Assembly (NCBI GenBank): GCA_964017065.1
Contig: OZ024785.1
Coordinates: forward strand, 6,708,167-6,772,166
DNA length: 64,000 bases
Origin: Haliclona indistincta
Lineage: Eukaryota > Porifera > Demospongiae > Haplosclerida > Chalinidae
Reading direction: 5' to 3'
Shown: positions 11,425 to 21,826 of the stretch, piece after piece
Layout of the letters: each line of letters begins with the position of its first letter
Numbering within the stretch: position 1 is the first letter of the stretch
Program-made: the position numbers and the translations under genes
Notes under the pieces: generated by a model
What the model was told of the DNA's origin: nothing
Databases searched by the model: none
The model's input: the letters and a program-made list of their open reading frames with translations, nothing else

Positions 11425-11525
11425 TATCAGTTGTTGTATTATCCAGTGCAGTATTGTCTATCATTGGTATAACCCTCATCACTAGTCTTGTCTGGTGCTG
11501 TAGTGTTGTCAAGAAGAAAGAATAA
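11425..11525 (+). CDS. Extra TM exon ending KKKE, downstream of B1
   Basis: A TATGCAG acceptor is followed by 101 bp that continue the phase of the type B TM exon: VLSSAVLSIIG, a TM helix, then VVKKKE and a stop. It is about 80% like exon 8 of the B gene but lacks the tyrosine tail. A sister copy with the same stop lies at 19300-19403. It could be an alternative terminal exon for B1 (splicing from exon 7 would keep frame) or the remnant of a third gene. KKKE at the extreme C-terminus fits the KKxx ER-retrieval consensus. Confidence 0.45.
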
Positions 11526-12679
11526 GATCGGCTTACCCGACAAGAACCATCAACATCACTAAAGGAGAATATTTCTTTAGAAGAGAATACACAAGTCACA
11601 GTTGAGTCAATTACTATGAAATACTATTAATAATTATTGTGTTGCTATCTATTGAACATTTGAATGCTACCTTAATTAATAATCTCTAAGTATATCATTT
11701 CAATAATTAAGACAAATGCTACCCACATGCTGGGAGCGATGAATCAGTGGTTTACTCTTTCAGTTCCCATGTTTTCTGTCTAATGACACAGTGTTGTGTT
11801 CATATCTTGTACCTAGACACACAGCACCTTGTCCTACATGATGTAAACAGCAAGGCATGTATCAACCTTCAATGATCTGTCTCATGCTCAGATACCAGTC
11901 CTGGGGCTGCTTGGTCACTGAGAAGAAGCAGCATATAATGCTGTTCTTTGATCCTCTAATGTGAAAACACCAACCCCTTCCGCCAAAAAGTTAGTTGTGT
12001 ATCTCTTATCCAGTAATCAAGAGCTGCTGGTGCTGCAGCTTGCACAGGAATATAGTGCAAGGCAAGAATAGCTTTTTTCGTGTGGGTTTTCAGACTAATT
12101 AGTGCAAGTAGTGCGCACCCATCATGAGCTTACGATTGTGGTTCTATGTTTGGCCCAAGACTGTATAGTTGTCTTTAGTTGTTTAAACTTTCCGATATTT
12201 ATCTCAACTGCAGTGCATTCACTCCTGAATACAAAGTGGATCACAGAGTGAAACCACCCCTTTGTAAACAATACGAGTTTTATGAATTCGTTATAATACA
12301 GGAAGCAAAAACAGTGCGGTTTAAAAATCAAAATAATTTTAGCTAATCACAAAGCAAAAAAACACAATTCTGAAGACTGAGAATTATATATGCCTTGTTT
12401 GTTTGTCTATGTGGGTCTGCATCACTGCAGATGACTCAGTCAGCCCCTTGACTAGTGTCCAGTTTCATGTGTCGAAACAGGTGCATCATGATGATGGCAT
12501 GAGGTTATTACTTGCTGATGACCACTGTGTAGATCATTTTTTGATGATTTACAACTCTAGTGCTCTTCTCGTCCCAGGGGAGTACATGCACTCACATTTA
12601 TGTGCTCCTCTTTGCCGCTGGTGGCACATATGATAGTCGTATCACCGGCAGCTACTACACATCGTTTTTGTGTAGTTTA

Positions 12680-12729
<50 letters not shown>

Positions 12730-13440
12730 AAATGCGCTCACACATTTAGTTGTCTTCAGCTGTTAGCTGAACTCAACAAAATTGTGTGATGCGGTTGTTG
12801 AAAGTGTGTTAACCCGCATCCAATCACCTCATACAGATTCCAATACTGTGCAAGTCATTGGGTAAGAAAATTGTAAATGACACTCAGCTGTTCTTTGCCG
12901 GATCCACTGCTTTGCTCTATTGTCCCACTACATACTTTAGCAATGTATCTCTTATCCAGTCATCTTCCAGTGAATCCAGTTCCTCAGTTGAAAGCATCTG
13001 GTGTTGATTGCTCATGCACACAACAGTTATGGAGGAATATAGTGCGAGGCAGAGTTGAATAACATAATCCAACATGCAATGTGCTATCTATTTCAATTTT
13101 AGTTTAACAGATGAACTTATGTTGACCAAATCTGGGTCAAATTGTCAGCACTGCAGTACTGAGAACATAATGGAAGTTTTCCAGATTGTTGACTCTTGTA
13201 TGGATATGTATCCAAAATTGTAAAAGTCGAATGATGAGATTTTCTGTTCAAGTTAAGCAGTGAATTATTTAGCAGACTACATGGTAACTAGTGAATCCAG
13301 TAGTCAAAGAATGAGAAACACCAGTATTAATTTTGCTACCATTAAAATGTTTAGTGGGTGCTATCTACGATAGTGCAAAGAGTAGTGCATGATGATGAAA
13401 AATTATAATTTCCTGTATAGAATAACTACATCAAAACTTT
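11526..13440. repeat. Inter-unit spacer, repeated after unit 2 and near 57 kb
   Basis: No gene is called. The segment 11700-12480 is repeated at 19500-20330 and in part at 57000-57480 (TCAGTTCCCATGTT.TCTGTCTAATG, ATGCACAGTGTTGTGTTCAT-like text). The segment 12480-13380 is repeated at 20340-21660. A (TC)n microsatellite of about 46 bp lies at 12683-12728; the unit 2 copy has only a short run. An open frame at 12403-12633 (76 codons) is partly shared with unit 2 but broken there, so I do not call it a gene. Confidence 0.5.
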
Positions 13441-13535
13441 CTTTAATTTAACTTACAGTGTAATTTGTCATATACATTATAATTACTATAATCAAACACA
13501 ATTTTAAATTCATTGATCTCATTCGCAAGAACAAT

Positions 13536-15059
13536 TCACCTTTGGAGTGTATGACTGTAAAATTATGATAAAAACATCCCAAAAATTTAATTATTTTTTT
13601 TGCATACCTTGTTCTATTTCTAACAGTACATATATAAATCAGGAGTACGATGATGACAAATAGAAGAAGTACCAGAATAAGTACTATCACTGAGCCAAAG
13701 ATAATGATGGTGAAAGCTGTTAGTGATAGTTGACCAGGCACAGCTGGTTCTCCAGATGGTGATGGTATGACACAACTTTGCATGTTAAACTCTGTACAAA
13801 AATCAATGGTAAGCAACAGTAACAATGAGTACTGTTACTGTTTACTTTGACAATTCTCGGCAAGAGCATCTAAGGAATAGTAAGACAATTTTTAGTACAC
13901 ATAGCTTACTGCATAGGTAGCAAACCTGCAGAATTAAATTTTGTTGCCGTAACTCCTGCTTCGTTAGTGATGGTGACAATAGCATCAATGGTCTCAGTTG
14001 ATGGAACAGAGCAAATCATTGATCTAGTGTTGTCACTGGATTGATGTGTTGATGATGTAGTACATGTTATAGTAGACATAGTGATGGGAGGAGTACATAC
14101 ACCTTCGTTCGTTGTCTAGAAAGTGGAGAAGTGTAACAACTTGCATGCTTGTGCACAATATCTCACCCATGAGATGTTGTAGGTGGTGTTGGCATCACAT
14201 GAGCTGCTGAGAGCTTCTATAGTGACTCCAAGGACAGAGCCTATGCATGTCATCACAGTATCATTAAAAATAATTATTATTGCTGCTGTTTCTTACTGTT
14301 ATCAATGGTCATGACTTGACTGGTAGTGTTATCTCCAAGGTGATCAATGCAGTACACAGTAGCAGTGACTGGTTGTACTCCTATTAATACATTAATACTT
14401 GAAGTATTAACGGAGATTAATTGGATTGATTCGTTGGTAGACAGTTGTACAGTGTAGTATTGGCAACATTCAGGAGCAACAACAGGTGGATTCCAGGACA
14501 ACTGCACACTGCCTTGAGAGAACCTGCATGCTGAGTATGCCCATGAGGGACTAGATGGACCTGCATTTGCGATTAATGATCAAAATTAAGCATGATTTCT
14601 CAGTAAGCTTACTATTGGCAGATATATCAATCGTATCTTCGTCTTCTCCATCGGAGCATGTAAAAGTAGTCTCCTCCATGATGATATCCGAAGCTGTTGA
14701 GGTGTAGACGAAAGCAGTGCCTACAGGGTCTTTGCTGTCGAGAATCATTGTCATGGATCCCAGTGTACCAGTATCACCAACAGTGGCGATATCCAAAAAA
14801 GTAAAGCTCATTCCACTGCCATTCCGCCATAACAAAAAACCACCGTTTGTTGTAGTTGTACATTGTGTTTTCACCTCTGTTCCTTTGCACACGGCTGCTG
14901 AACCTCCTCGAATTTCAAGATGAGTAACTGCGTAGCAAGGAAAAGTAACGATATGTCTGTCTAGGTGTGTAACACTAGACTATTAGTACACTTACCCGTT
15001 GCATAGGCTGTAGCCACCAAGACAAACGCAACAAGAATTGCTTTAGCAATGGCGGCCAT
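13536..15059 (-). CDS. Type A Ig/FN3 single-pass receptor, copy 2
   Basis: Eight exons (14996-15059, 14613-14927, 14297-14560, 14167-14240, 13926-14115, 13846-13869, 13608-13791, 13536-13554) join in frame to 377 residues, with the same phases as copy 1. Signal peptide: residues 1-21 (AILVAFVLVA core). Ig-like domain: residues 22-126, with Cys before KGTEV, LLWRN, and TFTCSDG. FN3-1: 127-214 (LSWNPPVV, TATVYCIDHL). FN3-2: 215-302. The microexon reads DALAENCQ. The TM segment (about 333-358) is strongly hydrophobic (VLILVLLLFVIIVLLIYI), followed by a basic tail of about 12 residues ending LQR. There is no cytoplasmic tyrosine motif. Its 5' end is 604 bp from B2, transcribed the other way. A membrane-anchored binding or decoy receptor is plausible; function is inferred from architecture only. 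Confidence 0.72.
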
Positions 15060-15663
15060 TGCATTGACTAGGGTGGGGTTGACCAGCAATGCTAACGAAT
15101 CAAAGGTCAGTTTAGGCGTGGGTCATGATTTTGTTCAGATGACGTGGGCGAGCTGACGACCGACAATGTTTTTACTTATTCTTCATAAAAAACTATGTGA
15201 GACTACAGTAACTAAAGACCGAAGTAAAAAAGGAATGATGGCTTGACAGATGTGTAATTCATCTCAAAATTTCAATTTGTCAGTAGTGTTTGGCATCAAT
15301 CATAATAATTTATTAATGTACATTATGAAACTGCATATTCAACACCCTTGTCCACTTCATGATTTTTGACCAAAGCTGGACTGGTGATAGTTTCACTATC
15401 AAAATCATTAATTTGGTGTTTAAAAAGTGCTGAATTTCAAGGAGTACGCATAATTAAATCTGGGTACGAGGCTAAGTACCAACATACATCCTGTATCGTT
15501 GCAATTTTTGACCTATGGACAATTATTTTGTATGATACAATGAGTGGGTTGAATGTCCACTATTTTCAATAAGCCATTCAGTGTTTACTCATGGTGTTAT
15601 GATGTACATATAGTGCATGCAAATTCCAAAGGTTAGTGAAGGCCAGCTGTACATCTTTGAAAC
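15060..15663. promoter_or_regulatory. Divergent intergenic region between A2 and B2
   Basis: This 604-bp interval separates the oppositely transcribed A2 and B2 start codons and must contain both promoters. The B-proximal part matches unit 1 (GTGTTTACTCATGGTGTTATG and GATGTACATATAGTGCATGC before the B start). The A-proximal part keeps the CATGATTTTGTTCAGATGA...GACGTGGGCGAGCT block also present at about 7408-7440. Confidence 0.5.
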
Positions 15664-17389
15664 ATGTCAGTGCCACATTTTCTGATTATACAAGGTAAGT
15701 AATTCATCAGTAAAGATGTATTTCATGCTAGTCAATGCACAGCATTTTTTCAACTGGCATATGGTATAAAGACTGTGACATTGGAAGTCATTCAGCCATC
15801 CACTGGACCAGTCTGTCCAGGACAAGCTGTCATGCTGACCTGCACTGTGACACGGACTGGTACTTTAGATGGGAATCTAGTTTTGACTTGGAGTCAATTC
15901 AAACCAAATTCTTCTACAAGCACACGTGTCTATGATAAGGGTGATCAGATGCCAGGCCCTCACATGCTTGGTGACTTTATAACTACTGCTGAGTTCATGA
16001 CCAGCGCTGATAGTATAATGATAGTGTCTAATGCCACAATCGCTTCTGCTGTACTTTCGAACAGTGACACCAATATTAGCTGCAAGAGTCCACCCCAAGC
16101 AAATGTTCAAACAACAACGATTACTGTAGCAGGTATGACGACTTCAAGTTAACCCGTGATTTTAATAAAACTATTATAGGTACTGGAGATATGCCATTTG
16201 GGGTTCAAATAATAATATCAGCTTGTTCAGTATCACTAACATGGCTACCTCCTCCTAATACCAGCTGTGTCTTCAACTACACTGTCAATATCACCAACAG
16301 CTCCTGCAGTATGACTGTGTACAGTAGCAGCACTTCACTGATACTGACTGACCTGCTCACTCGTGGACAGAACTACTCATTTGCTGTGGCTGTTACTGAC
16401 AGTACAGGACAACATGGACCGTGGAGTGATCAGCTGATGGTGACTTGGGATGGTGAGTAAGAAAATTCTATCTTAGATTGTGGTCACATTTATCCCATAA
16501 CTATACAAGTTCCTGGTTTAGTCTCTAATATTAATTTGAGACGTTATCAAACTACTATTCTTGCTCAATGGAAGGTGAGCATGAGCCTAAATTTTTAATT
16601 TCTCCATTAATTATTGTATTATACAGCCACCATCATCACCAACCCATCCTCCTGTACTCTACTACTTTGTTACTCACAATGTCAGTGGTAATGGCAGTGA
16701 GCTAGCATTCAACACTACTACCAATGAAGCTAGCTTGAGTAGAGCACAATATGGAGAAACATATTTGATATCAGTTTATGCTTTGAATGTTGTTGGAAAT
16801 GGATTACCAGCAAATGCAACAATAAGTGGTAGGTTGTGATAATATTATGCGTGATGTAGTATTCACTTACTCTGTAGCTATAGAACCTGATCATACTACA
16901 GTTCAAGGTACTCTACTTTCAGTAATAACAGTTTATGAACCTAGTTGTAAAGGTGACAATGGATACAATAGTCTAAGATTACTAACACGTATACTTTGTA
17001 TAGAAACAACACAGGTCATGAACTGTACACAAGAGCAGTTTATCACAGAAGGTCAGCATTAATTTTTTAAATAAAATAATAATTATAGAAATTATTATGA
17101 CTGTGGTTATTTTTATACAGTGACAATGCTCACTGTATTATCCAGTGCAGTATTGTCTATCATTGGTACAACCCTCATCGCTAGTCTTGTCTGGTGCTGT
17201 GCTGTTAGCAAGATCAAGAGAAAAATCAATGCTAAAAATCAGAAAGATCTGAATAATATGAAACAGCATGTAGAGCTAACTCAGTCATCATCAAAAGGAG
17301 CCATTTCTACAGGAGAAAATCTGGCTTATGGACAAGTTGCAGATATGCCTATTTATGAGGACATTAATTTAAGTGACAATGAATACTGA
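15664..17389 (+). CDS. Type B Ig/FN3 receptor with ITIM-like tail, copy 2
   Basis: Exons 15664-15694, 15743-16132, 16180-16452, 16510-16574, 16627-16828, 16878-16952, 17004-17051 and 17121-17389 give 450 residues. Exon sizes equal those of copy 1 except for one extra Ser codon in the last exon. Intron 1 begins GTAAGTAA, which would stop translation if retained. Domains: signal peptide (MSVPHFLIIQAFFQLAYG), Ig-like domain (19-140; Cys in LTCTV, LTWSQ, ISCKS), FN3 (141-231), FN3 (232-320), stalk, TM, tail. The tail repeats LAYGQV and IYEDI and differs from copy 1 at very few sites, while the Ig exon differs at about 20 residues. This contrast suggests constraint on signalling and freedom in the ectodomain. 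It is paired head to head with A2. Confidence 0.78.
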
Positions 17390-18098
17390 ATAATTGTAGT
17401 TACTCGTCTTTGTGTTCAACATTGTTATAGCCATTACAGTTAAAGTATAGTCAGTCAGCCGATCTGCTACAGAATTGTAATACACAGCACTGCAGTTTGT
17501 AAGCATAATAATTGTTAGATTTTGTTTTGCATGAAGTGTGCATAATGGTGGATGATGCACTCTGTTACCTTCATAAGCCAGCCAAACCAAAGCAGCAGTC
17601 GCCTCCTCTCTTTCCCTCTCTCTCTCATCTCATCTCTTGTTCTAGGCTTCTAGCTATTATTAATAATCATGAGCTGAGCTCAGCAAGGTGATGGAATATG
17701 ATGATAGTCTCTTGCCTGTGTTAGCTGACACCACACATCACTATACAAACCTGTTTGACTTACAGTGTTTTAAAACGATCCCTCTTTAGAATAATAAATC
17801 ACTCATTTTGTCTCACGTTACATATTCCAGTCCTGTACAAGTCACTGGGGGAAAGACATTTGATTCATTGTTTTACTCTATTGTGAGTGCATGTTTTCAA
17901 CCGTATTTCATGTACAACTTCTTTCTCCGCCGCATCTCCCTATCCTCTTTTTTTTGTTGCTACCACAATTTGACCAATATTGCACTGTTGTTCTTTCCGT
18001 TTACCATTGAACAGATGATATATGCAGATCAGTTTGATCAGTAACTTATAAATCAACAGTTTTTCACAGAAGGTCGATCTGTAATTTCCCTAATATAA
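17390..18098. repeat. 3' flank repeat of type B gene 2
   Basis: Same segment as 9912-10443 plus 11205-11390 of unit 1, here uninterrupted by the LINE. It ends in TTTTTCACAGAAGGTCGATCTG, where foldback copy 2 is inserted; unit 1 continues from this point into the extra TM exon. No gene is recognised. Confidence 0.5.
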
Positions 18099-19272
18099 CA
18101 AGAAATTAAAAAGATTTCTATCGAAATCAAAAGGATGTAGGGTTGTGAAGTCTACCACTGGTCCACAATGTAAACTAACAAGGAACAAGCATGGAATGGT
18201 AACACAATTGACTTGCTAACAGACCATAGATCCCTACATCAGTGGCTGGTGTGGTTGACCTACTTGTTGACTGCTGACACCTGACGTGCATTCAGCTTGT
18301 GTACAGCCACTGATGTAGGGATCTATGGTCTGTTAGCAAGTCAATTGTGTTACCATTCCATGCTTGTTCCTTGTTAGTTTACATTGTGGACCAGTGGTAG
18401 ACTCACAACCCTACATCCTTTTGATTTCGATAGAAATCTTTTTAATTTCTTGTTTGTGTCCTTTTTTCTTTTCAGTGAAGTGCAGTTCAATATCATGCAC
18501 GTATTGGTTTATTTTTCCTGTTGTTGATGGCTTTTAAACTTGTAGCTAAGAATAATTGTTATGCTGTACATATCAGCTCGCCTACGCATGCATGCAATTG
18601 CATTCGAGCCCCGCCCACACTTGTTTGTAGACCTATACGGCGGTTAAAATTATCTGGCAAGCGCAGAATGGTGATCTTACATGGGCTTACAGTTCTTCGA
18701 AGACTCCAGACACATATATGTTCTCCGTGATCCATACTGACGACGGCTATACTCGCGTTAGTGCTCGGTCACGTGCTCTAGCTACAGCTTGGTCACGTGC
18801 GTATTGCGCAATCACACTAATGGCGTCTAACACTTAGCTGTCAATGGATCGCGATCGAGAATTCACGGAATGTATATCGCCGTTTCGCTAAATACAAGGT
18901 TCAAAAGGCACCTGCCAGGAGAATTTCACGACTGTTCGTGGGTGTTTTAGTCTCGGCACTGCTCGCGTAAAGGCGCTAGGCGAGTTGAAGAAAGAAAGAA
19001 GAAAGAAAGAACGAAAGAAGTAAGAAGAAAACGAAGATGACGAAACTCGATTTTCACCGTTTCTAGGTTCGTCACTTAAGTAACAGTGTAGAGCACTCTC
19101 CTTGCTACTGTAAGATGGGGCAACGCCAGAGAGCAGATCTAAGTGTCTTTGGACGTATAAAATTCATCACCAGGCGAAATATCAGCGTTTGAACGCTAAT
19201 ACATTATATGTAGCCGCCATCTTGTTTTTTCGTTCAACCCTACATAGGGAGGCACTACCGTGCCTCCCTAAT
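18099..19272. mobile_element. Foldback element, copy 2
   Basis: Inverted arms 18099-18248 and 18305-18452 (about 150 bp, nearly perfect, 56-bp loop) are followed by an 820-bp body. The body ends GTAGCCGCCATCTTG, TTCAACCCTACA and a 24-nt hairpin AGGGAGGCAC-TACC-GTGCCTCCCT. It lies immediately upstream of the second extra TM exon, so it interrupts the interval between B2 and that exon. No protein is encoded. The body is close to that of copy 3 (24518-25353) and distantly like copy 1. Confidence 0.7.
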
Positions 19273-19299
19273 AATTTTGATATTAATTTTTTAATACAG

Positions 19300-19403
19300 T
19301 GACAATGATCACTGTATTATCCAGTGCAGTGTTATATATCATTGGTACAACCCTCATCACTAGCCTCATTTGGTATTATGGTGTTGTCAAGAAGAAAGAA
19401 TAA
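19300..19403 (+). CDS. Extra TM exon ending KKKE, downstream of B2
   Basis: An AATACAG acceptor is followed by 104 bp in the type B phase: VTMITVLSSAVLYIIG, the rest of the TM helix, then GVVKKKE and a stop. The same truncated end as at 11425-11525 is kept although the two copies differ at many bases, which argues that the frame has been maintained or that both derive from one gene copy already truncated. It may be an alternative last exon of B2 (exon 7 to here is in phase) or a remnant. Confidence 0.45.
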
Positions 19404-21826
19404 GATCAGCTTACCCGACAAGAATTATCAACGTCACGGATAAAGGAGAATAATTATTTCTTTAGTAGAGAATACAGCTTATTGGCAAGTAATAACTAAG
19501 TATATTATTTCAATAAGACAAATGCTACCCACATGCTGGAGTGGGAGTGATGAATCAGTGGTTAACTCTTTCAGTTCCCATGTTTTCTGTCTAATGACAC
19601 AGTGTTGTGTTCATATCTTGTACCTAGACACACAGCACCTTGTCCTACGTGATGTAAACAGCAATGCATGTATCAACCTTCAACGATCTGTCTCCAGGCT
19701 CATGCTTAGATACCAGTCCTGTGGCTGGTCACTGACAAGAAGCAGCATATAATGCTGTTCTTTGATCCTCTATTGTGAGAACACCATGCAACCCTTTCCA
19801 CCAGAAAGTTTGTTGTGTATCTCTTATCCAGTTATCAAGCGCTCCTGCATGGTGCTGCAGCTTGCACAGGAATATAGTGCAAGGCAAGAATAGCTTTATT
19901 AGTTAAGGTTTTCAGACAAATTTAGAGTAGTGCACACCCATCATGAGCTTACGATTGTGGTTCTATGTTTGGCCTATAAGACTGTATAAACATCACAAGT
20001 CGCTAGTATGTTGAATTGTCTAAACTTTCTGATATTTTATCACAGTTGTTCAACTGCAGTGCACCCACTCCCTAGTACAAAGTGGATCAGAGTGAAACCA
20101 CCTCTTTGTAAACAATACGTATTTTGTGTGAATTCGTTATAATACAGGAAGCAAAAACAGTGCGGTTTACAAATCAAAATAATTTTAGCTAATCACAAAA
20201 GCAAAAAAACACAATTCTGAAGACTGAGAATCATATATGCCTTGTTTGTTTGTCTATGTGGGTCTGCATCACTGCAGATGACTCAGCTAGCCCCTGACTA
20301 GTGTCCAGGTTCATGAGTCGAAACAGGTGCATCATGATGATGGCATGAGGTTACTTGCTGATGACCACTGGGTAGATCATTTTTGATGATTTACCACTCT
20401 AGTGCTCTTTTCATCCCAGGGGAATACATGCACTCACATCTATGTGCTTCTCTTTGCCGCCGGTGGCACATAGTCCGCGTAGGGTCACTGGCAGCTATCA
20501 TACATTTTTTGTGTAGTTTATTCCTCTCTCTCTAAAATCGCTCACACATTTAGTTGTCTTCAGCTGTTAGCCGAGCTCAGCAAAATTGTGATGAGGTTGT
20601 TAAAGTGTGTTAACCCGCATCCAATCTCCTCATGCAGACGTGCAGGTCATTTGGTAAGAGAATTGTAAATGACACTGAGCTAGCTGTTCTTTGTCGGATC
20701 CACTGCTTTACTCTATTGCCCCGGCCCACTACATACTTTAGCAATGTATTTATCATTGCCGCTAGGCAATGATATGTAGGGAGGACTGCGAATTAAGATG
20801 GCTGCTAGTAGCCTGCTACTCATGTGAAAACGAGTTATCACGCATAATTATCTGTACTGGCTTATATCCAACTGATCTCTGACTTAGAGGCTAAAGGTTT
20901 CAAAGTAAACAATTCAACCATTGAAATTGGCTCTTTGGGACATTATACATCCGGTGCCACCAAAGCCATCTCTGGTCTCATGCCTACACTTTCCACCGCC
21001 CGGCCGAGTGAAACTCATGCTTGCAAAATTGGGGAAGGTATCCATTGCCTGTTCGTATCATATATTCAATGCCAGAGACTCAACGGTGTGGACAGAGAAT
21101 AGACCTTTATATATTACTTAGTCTATTTTATTTAAGAGTTTACTTATTTATTTTTGTTTTGTTTTGCCTTGCCAAGCTCCATTATTCAGATGGTAACCTT
21201 GTGTCCTAGGCTAGATTAGCTCATTTCTCATTCATTAATTTTATCACTGGTATTGTATTGTGCATTCTTGATGAATGGTATTTCTCTCTCTTATACATTT
21301 ATCTCTTATTCTCGTCCTCAGTTGAGAGTACGGTTTACCTGGTGTTGATTGCTCATGCACACATCAGTTATGGAGGAATATAGCACGAGGCAGAGTCGAA
21401 CAACACAATCCAACACATGCAATGTGTTATTTTTTTCAATTTTAGTTTAACAGATTAACTTATGTTGACCAAATCTGGGCCAAATTGTCAGCACTGCAGT
21501 TCTGAGAACAATATTTGGAAATTTTCCAGATGATTGACTCTTGCATGGAAACTACATGGTAACTAGTGAATCCAGTAGTCAAAGAATGAGAAACACCAGT
21601 ATTTGCTACCATTAAATTGTTAGTGGGTGCTATCTACGATAGTGCAAAGAGTAGTGCATGATGATGAAAAAATTTGATTTCCTGTATAGAATAACTACAT
21701 CAAAACTTTCTTTAATTTAACTTACAGTGTAATTTGTCATACACATTATAATTATTATAATCAAACACAATTTTAAATTAATTAATCTTATTCGCAAGAA
21801 CAATTCACCTTTCCTTTTGTTAGTCT
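19404..21826. repeat. Inter-unit spacer of unit 2
   Basis: This matches 11526-13440 of unit 1 over most of its length with indels (CTAATGACACAGTGTTGTGT, GTGGGTCTGCATCACTGCAG, GGAGGAATATAG all recur in order). A unit-2-specific insert of about 550 bp (about 20750-21300) replaces the homologous text at CAATGTAT; it reads CATTGCCGCTAGGCAATG at its left edge and has no recognised gene. Confidence 0.5.

Noticed and set aside
12403..12633. 76-codon plus frame in the array spacer
   Set aside because: The homologous stretch in unit 2 (20260-20490) carries frame-breaking indels, so coding is not supported.
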